Notes under the pieces: model-generated | Database searches by the model: none | What the model saw: only the letters and a program-made list of their open reading frames with translations | What the model was told of the DNA's origin: nothing | Program-made: the position numbers and the translations under genes | Assembly: GCA_002331625.1 (NCBI GenBank) | Contig: DCZN01000050.1 | Span: forward strand, 19,583 to 56,082 | DNA from: Nitrospira sp. UBA2083 | Lineage (GTDB): Bacteria; Nitrospirota; Nitrospiria; Nitrospirales; Nitrospiraceae | DNA: 36,500 bases | Direction: 5' to 3' | In this document: piece after piece, positions 15,101 to 22,762 of the stretch | Layout: each line of letters starts with the position of its first letter | Numbering within the stretch: the stretch's first letter is position 1

Positions 15101-15327
15101 ACGGTGAGGTGCCATACCATGAGCCGATGCGCCTGCTGACGATCGTGGAAGCCCCACGGAATGGAATTGAGAAATTAATTGCACGGCATGACGTCCTTCA
15201 GCACTATTATCATAATGAGTGGGTGCATCTGATCGTGTTCGACCCAGGGGATGGAGAGTGGTATCGCTGTCGACCGAACGGGGAATGGACTCGAATTGTG
15301 CAAAACGCATCGGCCGTGGCGTCGTGA
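12091..15327 (+). CDS. dabA: DUF2309 inorganic-carbon transporter subunit DabA
   Basis: A 1078-residue DUF2309 protein without clear membrane segments, the peripheral carbonic-anhydrase-like subunit of DAB complexes. The zinc ligands known from Halothiobacillus DabA have clear counterparts: Cys491 and Asp493 in YCIDVRSE, His764 in LLCAHGSTSDNN and Cys779 in LDCGACGGNEG. The His-Cys spacing is 15 residues as in that protein. The N-terminus contains VHHNPLHSLEYLPFEE, the conserved start of the family. It should hydrate CO2 to bicarbonate in the cytoplasm, made one-way by the ion flow through DabB. The ATG at 12091 overlaps the end of the preceding gene. A stand-alone PII-like gene follows after 42 nt. 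Confidence 0.93.
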   Translation: MAAIDESITLEARRMELRGVVRLAGEVIAQYWPMRTFVHHNPLHSLEYLPFEETVRRGKQFLGGDGYLPSDLYRAYVSSGRIRLEHVEIALQPLARDQQIVLGPRKVTHMEVLRACLTEGLCSPAREPLDDQLDDPDRALIERMAHTLDRVIESPSLNERVKKVVETNQSALCRWLTLSHWCDDTLGTTIVQTINEQMIKWCSAFLDEGHAAWAMPDRSEGLYQAWRRLAVHEWSLLGIADSRRKIAALPDHPEDALLESLDVLGIPPELQQDYLSLQLTALPGWAGFIKWRGEERDYPWQQVHPVGLVKFLAIRLWYARELVQAACRDFLDIPGRFDEIMAYMCDYSEEYYLRRLRTAGHLPALYAEEIDRLAHRKGQSWNHVLARYRADVVPRHQAARRRSDARRLLLLSRSLGIEDQQFVESQPSELKQAIEWIEAFPESEHGPIWLKAFEAGYHEPLIGQLMAAASPPTEHRVAAPPLRPYSQSVYCIDVRSEPFRRHLESVGPHDTFGFAGFFAAFIRYRAWGRGHDTEQFPVIMRAKNEVREIPRSYLDHKVSQHKAWTKWAHAGHTLLHDLKENVITPYVMVESIGWFYSVPIFGKTLLPSLYRRVSTWLRHWLMPPLPTTLTVDKLSPSDTSEMLKVEHQEIIRSALDERLGLRHAQITPLLIEGIRQRALQQSNPQEDFFRTEADAVGLTTEAVDAFVTVLQQEYDLNSRASSRYKERLTRTGFTLEEQTLTVDTALRMMGLTKNFARLVLLCAHGSTSDNNPYESALDCGACGGNEGKPNARALAMMGNSEKVRQRLRKTGIEIPSDTHFLAGQMDTTTDAVQLFDLEDVPPTHRADLARLQDDLKEAARLASRERCRRFPEIQEPLDESRATAHVRQRSADWSQVRPEWGLSNNTTFLIARREWTKGLDLRGRVFLHSYDYREDPTTRFLEVLLTAPQVVAQWINMEHYFSAVDNEVYGSGSKIYHNVVGRFGIMSGPWSDLRLGLARQTVMNGEVPYHEPMRLLTIVEAPRNGIEKLIARHDVLQHYYHNEWVHLIVFDPGDGEWYRCRPNGEWTRIVQNASAVAS

Positions 15328-15369
15328 TCACATAACCGTATAGGCTGGAGGCTGGAAAGGAGTGGAGCA

Positions 15370-15711
15370 ATGGGCGGGTTACGCTTGCATCCGATGAAAG
15401 AAATTCGTGTGATCATTGCAGGTGAGCATCGTGCATTCGTGACTGAACTGCTGGACCGAGTCCAGGCTTCCGGCTATACCATCATCGGCAACATTTCGGG
15501 AAAGGGCCATCATGGGGTGCGTGAGGCACATTTCATGTTCAGCGAACAGGAGAGCCTCGAGATGATCCTCACGGTTGTCCCGGACGAAAAGGTCGAGCCG
15601 ATCCTTGCCGGCCTGAGACCCCTGTTCGAACGACATTCCGGTTTCACGTATGTCGCAGACGTTGCCGTGAGTCGACAGGAATACTTCGGGAAGAAGGCAG
15701 CCAAGTCTTGA
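15370..15711 (+). CDS. PII-like regulator of the dab operon
   Basis: A 113-residue protein with the ferredoxin-like PII fold: KEIRVIIAGEHRAFVTELLD as strand-helix, then GYTIIGNISGKGHHGVREA as the strand leading into a short T-loop region, LEMILTVVPDEKVEPILAGL as the second repeat, and YVADVAVSRQEYFG at the end. It lacks the long T-loop with the uridylylated tyrosine of GlnB, so it belongs to the PII-like proteins often found beside inorganic-carbon transporters (compare SbtB). It probably binds a nucleotide or bicarbonate and adjusts DabAB activity (inference). The ATG at 15370 has AAGGAG upstream; the internal ATG at 15394 has none. Confidence 0.82.
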   Translation: MGGLRLHPMKEIRVIIAGEHRAFVTELLDRVQASGYTIIGNISGKGHHGVREAHFMFSEQESLEMILTVVPDEKVEPILAGLRPLFERHSGFTYVADVAVSRQEYFGKKAAKS

Positions 15712-15730
15712 TGGTCTAGCCTATGACGCA

Positions 15731-15771
15731 CGTGGCAGACCACGACCTCACACTGCTTAGGGGTCGCAGTG
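15731..15771 (+). terminator. Weak stacked hairpins after the PII-like gene
   Basis: CGTGG-CAGA-CCACG (15731-15744) and CACTGC / GCAGTG (15751-15771) could fold one after the other. There is no T-run, so termination here is only possible, not shown. Confidence 0.3.
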
Positions 15772-15961
15772 GGGGTTAGGCATTCCTTCCCTGGCCATAA
15801 TAGTTTGCCTTCCTATCTTACGGTAATTTTCAACAGCGTGCCTCTAGTTGAGATAGAGATCCGCTCCAGTATACAATTCTGCCCCGCTCCACAGAGCGAT
15901 CAGGGACTTGAAATAACTGTCTTGCTGCTGGTGATCAAATATAACAACCGGGGGTACGGTC

Positions 15962-16909
15962 ATGAAGGGATTGTCTTGGTTCGTGGTGCTTGCATTGTCC
16001 ATGGTTAGCTGCGCAGAGAAACCAAAAGTAGACAAAGTCGACGCACTTCATAAATTCAATCACGTGGTCCCTAAACATTCCGAAGTCTGTGTAGCGGCCA
16101 CTGAGGAGGACATTGCGGCCTTATTCGACCGCTGGAACGCCGCGCTCCAAACTGGGGATGTTCACAAGGTTTCTGCTAACTATGCGCCAAAGTCCGTGCT
16201 GCTGCCAACCGTGTCAAGCAAACCGCGATTGACGGCTTACGATAAAGAGGACTATTTTCACCATTTTTTAGAGAACCAACCGGTCGGGCACATCGACTCG
16301 CAAGATGCTCGTGAGATCGAGATTGACTGTAACACCGCGATCGACACCGGGCTCTACACCTTTACCTTTAAGAAGACCGGGGCCAGCGTGAAGGCCCGCT
16401 ATACCTTCACCTACAAGTGGGACGGGAAAGAGTGGCTGATTACAAGCCATCATTCCTCCGCGCTGCCCACGGTTGACGCTCCTCCGGCACACGTTCACCA
16501 GGCCGTGGCACAACATGCGGAAGACTGCGTAGAGGCCAGTGAGGAGCAAATTGCTGCCTTGTTTGACGGTTGGAATCTTGATCTCCAAACCGGCGACGTT
16601 CATAAGGTGACCAGCCATTACGCACCAACCTCGCTCTTGCTACCAACGGTGTCGAGCCGACCACGATTTACTGCTGTCGACAAAGAGGACTACTTCCACC
16701 ATTTTCTCGAAAATGGGCCAGTCGGACGGATTGACTCTCGGGAAATTGAAATTGACTGCAACACAGCGATTGATACAGGGCTCTACACCTTCACGTTCAA
16801 GAAGACCGGTGCCAGCGTGAAGGCCCGCTACACATTCACCTACAAGTGGGACGGGAAGCAATGGTTGATCACCAGTCACCACTCTTCCGCAGTCCCGCCG
16901 AAAGAATAG
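15962..16909 (+). CDS. Lipoprotein with two tandem SgcJ/EcaC-like (SnoaL-fold) domains
   Basis: A 315-residue protein with a lipoprotein signal: a hydrophobic stretch then SMVSC, Cys17 being the lipidation site. Two copies of one domain follow, about residues 43-168 and 189-313. Each begins with Cys-Val, has EE-x-IAALFD-x-W, QTGDVHKV, LLPTVSS, KEDYFHHFLEN, EIDCNTAIDTGLYTFTFKKT and ends TSHHSSA. The C-terminal halves are almost identical, also in DNA, which indicates a recent duplication or gene conversion. The fold is NTF2/SnoaL-like, as in SgcJ/EcaC and CaMKII association domains, often a small-molecule pocket. Enzyme activity is not established. It lies between the dab operon and sulP, and I recall similar proteins near carbonic-anhydrase and SulP genes. 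Confidence 0.8.
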   Translation: MKGLSWFVVLALSMVSCAEKPKVDKVDALHKFNHVVPKHSEVCVAATEEDIAALFDRWNAALQTGDVHKVSANYAPKSVLLPTVSSKPRLTAYDKEDYFHHFLENQPVGHIDSQDAREIEIDCNTAIDTGLYTFTFKKTGASVKARYTFTYKWDGKEWLITSHHSSALPTVDAPPAHVHQAVAQHAEDCVEASEEQIAALFDGWNLDLQTGDVHKVTSHYAPTSLLLPTVSSRPRFTAVDKEDYFHHFLENGPVGRIDSREIEIDCNTAIDTGLYTFTFKKTGASVKARYTFTYKWDGKQWLITSHHSSAVPPKE

Positions 16910-16922
16910 CCGCCTTGTTGTA

Positions 16923-16957
16923 TTCTTCCCAACGGTGTACGGCACCGTTGGGAAGAA
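16923..16957. terminator. Perfect 15-bp hairpin between convergent genes
   Basis: TTCTTCCCAACGGTG (16923-16937), loop TACGG, then CACCGTTGGGAAGAA (16943-16957). It stands 14 bp after the SgcJ-like gene, with sulP converging from the other side. The stem is perfect but neither strand has a T-run right after it, so it may act as a transcript end-protecting structure or a weak bidirectional terminator. Confidence 0.65.
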
Positions 16958-17135
16958 CTTCCACAATTTGCGATTGTCTTAGTCGAAAAACAGATGGGAC
17001 GGGTTTCGAAGTTGCCTGCTTCCAGGCACGAGAGCGACCTTCCGCCAGTTTTATCCACCGCCTGCAATGGGGCGAAACTGCTGCCGTCGAGAATCCTCTC
17101 GCCAAGTCTCAGCACTCCACCCGGTGCGTTGGCAC

Positions 17136-18494
17136 TCAGGATGCGGTGCTGACCTTCTTCAGATTCGCCAGATAGTTCCCAACGACTACTTTTGCCGGCT
17201 GCTTGTCCACTTGTGTGTATACCAGGTAATGGATCACGGCATGGATTGCCATGGCTGCCAGCAACCCTTCGAATATCCCGACTTTGTACACGAGCGCTCC
17301 GGTCAGAATTGCCAAGGCCATGGCATAGGGCCCATGGTGAGTCACGTGCATGAGGCCGGCGATCATTTTCCACCCCGTGAACATCATGACGATGGCCACG
17401 GCAAACTTCGGCAGAAGTTCTAGGTATTCAGGAGTGATCACAAAGAAGGTGACCACACAACCCACAATCAATACAGAAAATTTGGTGTACGCACCAGCTA
17501 GCCGGTTGGTGGTGCTCTTGGCCAAGCCGTCCAAATTCGTCATGCCGCCGAAGAAGCTCGACCCGATATTGGCGATCCAAATCGCCAGCAGACTATTATT
17601 GCTGTTGCATTCCCGCTTGAGGGGATCAATTTTCTGGATGGCGGCGTTGCTCATGACCTGCTCAATCACGTCGATGATGGCCAGCATCGCTGCGAATCCA
17701 ACGACATAGAACCATGTCAGGCCACTGTCGAAATGAGGGATGGGAAGGGCGATGGACAGCGGCACATCCTCCACGTGCAGCATCGGCACGTGAATAAATT
17801 GGGCGAGGATCACTCCCGCTGCGATAATAACGAAATAGGGGACCGCCGGCTGGATGTAGCGGAATTTTGTGAAGAGATAGACAAAGCTTACGAGGCCAGC
17901 CAAGGAGATAAGTATCATCTGAATGCGTGCCCCGTTCAAGAACGTATCTGCTGCGACCAATTCCGCGGGGAGTTCGTAGGTAAAGTCTAGAAATTTCAGT
18001 GCGATCTTGAGACCGATCCCAGCCAGCAATCCTTCAACGAGATAGGCGGGAACAGCCAGCAAGATGTATCGTTGCCAGTTGAATTTCCAGATGACCGCTT
18101 GCATGACCGCCGTGAGGAAAATCACAAAAGCCATGTTCTCCATCCCGAAACTTGCGACTCCCATGGCCAGAACAGGGGCCAGCCCTGCAGCGATTCCAGG
18201 GCAGCCGATGAAGTTCCCTGGCCTGATCCAGGCGTTGATCCAACCGATCAGACAGGCAAACGCGACCGTGGCAAGTCCAACCTTGATGGGATAGTCGGAC
18301 ATCATGGCAATCCCAACCGAGAGTGGGATCGCCATGACACCGGTAATCAGTCCGGCTGCGATATCGCGACCGATGTACTGAGCCTGGAACGCCGCTGACT
18401 GCGGCAGTGTGAGTCCGGAAAGAGACTCTTGATACGTCTGTTGATCGTTTATGGAAATAGTGTCCGATGAGCTTACGACTGACATGCCATCCAT
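17136..18494 (-). CDS. SulP family inorganic anion transporter (candidate bicarbonate transporter)
   Basis: A 452-residue membrane protein with about 12-14 hydrophobic segments and the SulP core: GRDIAAGLITGVMAIPLSVG with the conserved helix-1 region, GCPGIAAGLAPVLAMGV for helix 3, and GGMTNLDGLAKSTTNRLAGA, the typical helix-10 region. There is no C-terminal STAS domain: the protein ends soon after the last membrane helix, so it is shorter than the sulfate transporters and BicA. Substrates in the family include sulfate, bicarbonate and chloride. The nearby dab genes make bicarbonate the best guess. I chose the ATG at 18494 because GGAGGG precedes it; a TTG at 18509 lacks a site. Confidence 0.85.
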   Translation of the reverse strand: MDGMSVVSSSDTISINDQQTYQESLSGLTLPQSAAFQAQYIGRDIAAGLITGVMAIPLSVGIAMMSDYPIKVGLATVAFACLIGWINAWIRPGNFIGCPGIAAGLAPVLAMGVASFGMENMAFVIFLTAVMQAVIWKFNWQRYILLAVPAYLVEGLLAGIGLKIALKFLDFTYELPAELVAADTFLNGARIQMILISLAGLVSFVYLFTKFRYIQPAVPYFVIIAAGVILAQFIHVPMLHVEDVPLSIALPIPHFDSGLTWFYVVGFAAMLAIIDVIEQVMSNAAIQKIDPLKRECNSNNSLLAIWIANIGSSFFGGMTNLDGLAKSTTNRLAGAYTKFSVLIVGCVVTFFVITPEYLELLPKFAVAIVMMFTGWKMIAGLMHVTHHGPYAMALAILTGALVYKVGIFEGLLAAMAIHAVIHYLVYTQVDKQPAKVVVGNYLANLKKVSTAS

Positions 18495-18831
18495 GGCCTT
18501 ACCCTCCAAATAAACCTACTAGGCTGAGGATTACAGCAACAATGAGGCCGCCGGTACGTATGTCGTGTAACTATATGAAATGGTGTTGAATTATTATTGA
18601 TGTGGATAGGTAACCTTCTCTACTGTGATGCATCGCACGATGGGGTGCGTGCTCCTATGCACGGATTGTGCGGTGGCGCACGGCAGTTGATATGGGTGTG
18701 GGCAAGAAAACTCAGCGAGGTCCACGGTGGGTATTGCGGAGATCAACTTCTACACCCTACATTTGTGGCATTGTGGAAGCCCCGTCATCTTGGGCATAAG
18801 TGACAGTCGCTGGTCATCGCCAGCCTCTACC
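18495..18831. other. Intergenic region between divergent sulP and the 75-residue gene
   Basis: An AT-rich spacer of 337 bp that must hold the sulP promoter on the minus strand. I see no gene, repeat or clear palindrome. Reading frames here lack ribosome binding sites. Confidence 0.4.
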
Positions 18832-19056
18832 ATGTCACAAATCTTGAACTTAAGCCGCCATGCCAGCGACGATGAAGCCCAATACCTGACATCCTTATTG
18901 ATTTATCACCTGGTTGATCGGTGTGGAGGGCAACTGCAATTTACCCCGGAGGAAATTCGTCAGATCCGGGAAAATCTTTCCAGCAAGATGGTCCAGATCC
19001 AGCTGGGGGATAATTTACGACTGCGCATCATCAATCGCCTACCTGAACTCCAGTAA
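18832..19056 (+). CDS. Small conserved-looking protein of unknown function
   Basis: A 74-residue protein starting MSQILNLSRHASDDEAQYLT, with LIYHLVDRCGGQLQFTPEEI and a C-terminal IQLGDNLRLRIINRLPELQ. The composition is that of a folded soluble protein with two helices and a strand pair, but I do not recognise a family. The ATG at 18832 is chosen because the upstream extension (from 18727) is low in coding character. No good ribosome binding site is visible, which lowers confidence. A strong hairpin follows 30 nt after the stop. Confidence 0.6.
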   Translation: MSQILNLSRHASDDEAQYLTSLLIYHLVDRCGGQLQFTPEEIRQIRENLSSKMVQIQLGDNLRLRIINRLPELQ

Positions 19057-19085
19057 GCCATTCTCTCCTCTTCACTCTAAGACAT

Positions 19086-19114
19086 CCCTCGGCGACCTTG
19101 TGGTCAGCCGAGGG
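19086..19114. terminator. Hairpin between convergent genes
   Basis: CCCTCGGC (19086-19093) and GCCGAGGG (19107-19114) pair over 8 bp, and inside them GACC and GGTC add 4 bp around a TTGT loop with one bulged base. It lies between the stop of the 75-codon gene and the stop of the DUF2490 gene on the other strand. No T-run follows. Confidence 0.55.
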
Positions 19115-19172
19115 GTCTGGATATGTGCGACTTCATGCTGTGGTGTCGCTCGAAAGCGATTCGAGGGCTTCT

Positions 19173-19934
19173 TTATATGTTGATAAAGAACTGGAAGAGA
19201 ATCGTATGGTTCATTTGATTTGCGAGGTTCGGGATGGAACGGCTATTGAGCAGCTGATTCTGGTAGCCGACATCCATATTGAAATACTTCGAAAACGTCC
19301 GGTTGATCCCGACAAAGAATCGGTTTTGATCAAAACCGGCCTGTGGTCCTCGCGCACCGACGGTGTTCAGATGAACGAAGACTTCGTCTGACGCAACGAG
19401 TGCCCATTCTGGAGCCTTCGGCAAGGAATACATTCCCCTTAGTCCGGTACGGAATCGGACAGCGGTGCCGTCCACATGCTCGATCCAGCGCTCTTCCAGA
19501 CGAGTGCGGCTCGTGATCTTAAAAGAATCGAACTTCCTAGAGTACAAGATCTGCTGATAAATACGGCTTTCTTCAAAAAATGCCGGGCGGGGCGGGGTAT
19601 GCGGTTGATTAAAATTCCCAACCCACGCATAGCCTTGCCAGATAGAGAGGTTCTCCGTCAGTTGATAGCCGATCGCTGGGCGAAGTATCAGCTGGTCGAT
19701 ATGGCCTGCTTCGTCAAGATCGGCAAAACGAGGCTGGACCTCCAAGTGCGCAAGAAAGGACGACGGCAGCTTCGCCGTCATAAACACAGGTGACCATAAG
19801 CGAAAGTCTTGGCTGAATGTCGAAGGAGACTGGGCGAAGGTCTCCCCTCCGGCCAGCAGACTCCATGCGAAGGCTGCAATGGCGATCCCTTGCTTCCATC
19901 TCCTCTGTCGCATCTGTGCTGCTGCAGACTGCAT
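19173..19934 (-). CDS. DUF2490 outer-membrane protein
   Basis: A 253-residue protein with a signal peptide (about residues 13-34, GIAIAAFAWSLLAGGETFAQ). The mature part alternates polar and hydrophobic residues as in a beta-barrel: SQDFRLWSPVFMTAKL, WQGYAWVGNFNQ, SRTRLEERWIEHVDG and NRFFVGINRTFSKYFNMDVG. It ends in a strand with terminal aromatic-rich residues (HTILFQFFINI), as outer-membrane proteins often do. This matches DUF2490, whose function is unknown; it may be a porin-like or structural barrel. GAGGAGGGATC directly precedes the ATG at 19934. It is transcribed divergently from arfB. Confidence 0.85.
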   Translation of the reverse strand: MQSAAAQMRQRRWKQGIAIAAFAWSLLAGGETFAQSPSTFSQDFRLWSPVFMTAKLPSSFLAHLEVQPRFADLDEAGHIDQLILRPAIGYQLTENLSIWQGYAWVGNFNQPHTPPRPAFFEESRIYQQILYSRKFDSFKITSRTRLEERWIEHVDGTAVRFRTGLRGMYSLPKAPEWALVASDEVFVHLNTVGARGPQAGFDQNRFFVGINRTFSKYFNMDVGYQNQLLNSRSIPNLANQMNHTILFQFFINI

Positions 19935-20190
19935 GATCCCTCCTCAGGCTGGTCTATGGTGGCCACACACGAGAAAAGTCCGTCGATCGTTCTCGAGACA
20001 AGCGAACGTCTTGTCCGGTAGTCTTCGCCCTTTAATACGCTCTTATAGGGTTGCGGTTATAGAGCTGTGCGTCGCCTTGGGAGAACCTTGTACCTCGTCT
20101 CACACGAGGAACGCCAGCCTAAAATTTCCGTATGAGACTCCGCTGGGGCTATAGATTGCGCCCGAAGCGCGACTGTGCTAGCTAGTCGGC

Positions 20191-20601
20191 ATGCTGTACA
20201 TTTCATCGTCTGTCGCGATTCCGGATCATGAGATCGAGATCCATGCCATACGGTCACAAGGTGCTGGCGGGCAGAACGTCAATAAAGTGTCTACGGCGAT
20301 TCATCTGCGTTTTGACGTACAGGCGTCGTCCCTTCCTCCATTTTATAAGGAAGCGTTGCTGCAATTGCGCGATCATCGTATCTCCACCGACGGCATCATC
20401 ACGATCAAGGCACAGCAACATCGCACGCAGGAGCGTAACCGAGAGGATGCCTTGGATCGATTGCGCCTCTTGATTCAAAGCGTGGCGATCCCACGGAAAA
20501 AGCGAAAGGCAACCAAGCCGTCGAAGGGATCTCATGATCGTCGAATTGACTCGAAGAAACGACAAGGTCGCCTGAAGACGCTACGGCGGACACTGGAGTG
20601 A
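20191..20601 (+). CDS. arfB: Alternative ribosome-rescue factor ArfB (YaeJ)
   Basis: A 136-residue release-factor-like hydrolase. The GGQ motif that cleaves peptidyl-tRNA is at residues 26-28 in RSQGAGGQNVNKVST, and the basic C-terminal tail (RKKRKATKPSKGSHDRRIDS then KKRQGRLKTLR) is the part that enters the empty mRNA channel of a stalled ribosome. Length and layout match the E. coli protein closely, and the long codon-recognition domains of RF1/RF2 are absent. It therefore rescues ribosomes stuck on non-stop mRNA. The start at 20191 has no strong ribosome binding site in view. It stands alone between two minus-strand genes. Confidence 0.93.
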   Translation: MLYISSSVAIPDHEIEIHAIRSQGAGGQNVNKVSTAIHLRFDVQASSLPPFYKEALLQLRDHRISTDGIITIKAQQHRTQERNREDALDRLRLLIQSVAIPRKKRKATKPSKGSHDRRIDSKKRQGRLKTLRRTLE

Positions 20602-20663
20602 CCAGCTTGCACGGCCGGTACTGACAATCTGTTCGACGTTTGAGTAACTGAAGTAGCGATCAA

Positions 20664-21323
20664 CTAGGAGCGATGGTCTTTGCTTTTTGCGGCGATGGTC
20701 TTCGCCTGCTGCAGCAATGCTTGCGCCTCCGGGATGAAATCCAGTCGCTGGTGCTGCTCCGCGATGGCCAATGCCTCCCCTGCCAGGACCACGGCATCAT
20801 CATGTCGGCCGTGCTGACACCACACCCTCGCAAGAGCAAGTCTTGCATTGACGGACCTGGGGGCCTGCTTGACCACCTGTTGCAACAGGTGCTCACCTTT
20901 TTCCGCATCTCCGCCGAGAATACTCGGCAGTTTGACAAGAAGTGTCCCCTTCGCAGAAAGAGCGTCAATGTGAGCCGGATTGATTTCGAGCGCCCGGTCG
21001 AGTTCCTTCATCATTCGGCGGAGCCCGAAGATCGAGGTGAGCGATTCGCCGTCAATTCGGAGCAACTCCCCTAGATTGCAGAACAGTGCAAAGTGAGCAT
21101 CGGCATTTCCCTCATCCGCAGCCACTGCCTGTTCACCCAATGTCTGCCCCTGCTGAAAATGGGCGAGTCGCGCTGCGCGATCTGCAGCTAATCTCCCTTG
21201 ATTGCATTCTTCTAGGGCTTGTTTGGAAAGTGGGACTCCGGAATTCTGAGCCAGAGATGTCATTGAGTGGGACGTGAGACTACCTGTAAGGACAACGATG
21301 AAAAGAAGAGCCTTCATCTGCAT
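20664..21323 (-). CDS. Exported TPR-repeat protein
   Basis: A 219-residue protein with a signal peptide (LLFIVVLTGSLTSHSMTSLA) and helical repeats of the TPR type: QTLGEQAVAADEGNADAHFA, LDRALEINPAHIDALSAKGT, LLQQVVKQAPRSVNARLALA and a final helix pair. The layout resembles TatT-like periplasmic TPR proteins of TRAP transport systems, but no TRAP genes are nearby, so the role is open. Two closely spaced starts exist (21323 and 21317); neither has a strong ribosome binding site. It ends 62 nt after the arfB stop on the opposite strand. Confidence 0.78.
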   Translation of the reverse strand: MQMKALLFIVVLTGSLTSHSMTSLAQNSGVPLSKQALEECNQGRLAADRAARLAHFQQGQTLGEQAVAADEGNADAHFALFCNLGELLRIDGESLTSIFGLRRMMKELDRALEINPAHIDALSAKGTLLVKLPSILGGDAEKGEHLLQQVVKQAPRSVNARLALARVWCQHGRHDDAVVLAGEALAIAEQHQRLDFIPEAQALLQQAKTIAAKSKDHRS

Positions 21324-21573
21324 GATTCATCAATCCTGTAGCATATGAGAACGGGAGTCTAGGCAGCAAACATAATGCCTACGTGATCACGTTTTCAAGT
21401 ACTTATAACTCGTTGATAAACCACTCTCGCCCAGACCAACACTGCTTTTCTTCCGAAAACAGATGATGGTTGAGGGACAACATATGTCCATGTCTTGCTC
21501 AGAGACAAACGGATATCCTTATTTTATCACCCCATCGCTGACGCATACGGTTCGGTGTTTTGATGGCAAGAAT

Positions 21574-22365
21574 TTAAGCACTTGCCGGTTCGCTGGAAGC
21601 CACCATCCCTAAAATATTGAACCCTCCATCCACGTAGATCACTTCTCCGCTGATTCCCCGTCCTAATGAGCTGACCAAAAACAATGCCGTATCGCCGACT
21701 TCACCCTGTTCGGTGGCGCGTCGGAGCGGAGACACCTCCTTATGATGGTCCACCATTTTGGTAATGCCTGAGACACCACGAGCGGCCAGCGTCTTGATCG
21801 GCCCGGCCGAAATCGCATTCACACGGATATTGAGTGGACCGAGGTCGTAGGCCAAGTAGCGGACGGCTGACTCGAGAGCAGCTTTGGCTACACCCATCAC
21901 ATTGTAATGCGGGACCACACGTTCGCTGCCGAGATAGGTGAGTGTCACAATGGAACCACCCGCCGTCATCAAGGGCAGTGCCGCTCGTGCGACAGCAATG
22001 AGCGAATAGGCGCTGATGTCGAGCGCCATGGCAAACCCTTGGCGGCTGGTATTGATGAATTGTCCGGTCAGTTCCTCACGAGGGGCAAAAGCGAGTGAGT
22101 GAACAAGAAAGTCGATTTGGCCGAAGTCTTTCTGGACCTGCTGCATGAGCGATGCAATTTCCCCATCATTGCTCACATCACAGGGAAATGCTTTGGCCCC
22201 AGGTAAGGTGACGGTCAGCTCTTCCACGTTTTGTTTCAGCCGTTCATTCTGATAATTAAAAAAGAGCTGCGCTCCCTGGCCGGCCGTCGATTGCGCGATG
22301 GCCCACGCAATGCTGTGCTTATTGGCTACTCCGATGACGAGTCCCTTTTTCCCCTTGAGTAACAT
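21574..22365 (-). CDS. fabI: Enoyl-[acyl-carrier-protein] reductase (NADH) FabI
   Basis: A 263-residue short-chain dehydrogenase-like enzyme that reduces the enoyl-ACP double bond in the last step of each fatty-acid elongation cycle. FabI hallmarks are visible: GLVIGVANKHSIAWAIA for the cofactor-binding loop, HSLAFAPREELTGQF, Tyr144 and the catalytic pair Tyr154-x6-Lys161 in YNVMGVAK, and AISAGPIKTLAARGVSG for the substrate loop. GGAGGAAAC lies just before the ATG at 22365. It appears to be a single-gene unit, with no other fatty-acid genes in the window. Confidence 0.97.
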   Translation of the reverse strand: MLLKGKKGLVIGVANKHSIAWAIAQSTAGQGAQLFFNYQNERLKQNVEELTVTLPGAKAFPCDVSNDGEIASLMQQVQKDFGQIDFLVHSLAFAPREELTGQFINTSRQGFAMALDISAYSLIAVARAALPLMTAGGSIVTLTYLGSERVVPHYNVMGVAKAALESAVRYLAYDLGPLNIRVNAISAGPIKTLAARGVSGITKMVDHHKEVSPLRRATEQGEVGDTALFLVSSLGRGISGEVIYVDGGFNILGMVASSEPASA

Positions 22366-22762
22366 GGCGTTAGTTTCCTCCGTTCAAGAACATATGATGA
22401 TCATTCGAGTATGAAGCCCCCTTGGTCGGGTGCTGTTCATTCAATTGTTTTCGTGTTGCGTGATCTGGCTGGGCACGGAAGATAGCATGATTCTGGCTCA
22501 CTGTGAATCGATGTGTTGATGAGTAGACGCTTGTGATCACGGACTTTGCTGCGGCAGTTTAGTCGGGTTTTATGCCATTCCGCCACAGGATAAAATTAAC
22601 AACAGTATGGGTACACGGACGTTAACTAGTTGTAAGACAACGATTCGTATGTGTCCCATACATTAATGCGAGCCGGTGAATTTCGGCACCGAGCTTGCTT
22701 CGTCATACCCCTGAGTACCGAATGGTCGGTACACATTCTCAATCTCTCAAGGAGGAAATCAT
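22366..22762. other. Long intergenic region upstream of the Lys/Glu-rich peptide gene
   Basis: A gene-free stretch of 397 bp between divergent genes. Apart from the hairpin at 22715-22732 and a small GGTG/CACC fold near 22674-22689, I see no repeat, RNA gene or coding signal. It must hold the promoters of fabI and the small gene. Confidence 0.4.
22715..22732 (+). promoter_or_regulatory. Leader hairpin GTACCGA-ATGG-TCGGTAC
   Basis: A perfect 7-bp inverted repeat with a 4-nt loop, 30 nt before the ATG at 22763 and about 18 nt before its ribosome binding site. It could be an operator or a stabilising structure in the 5' leader. Confidence 0.45.
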
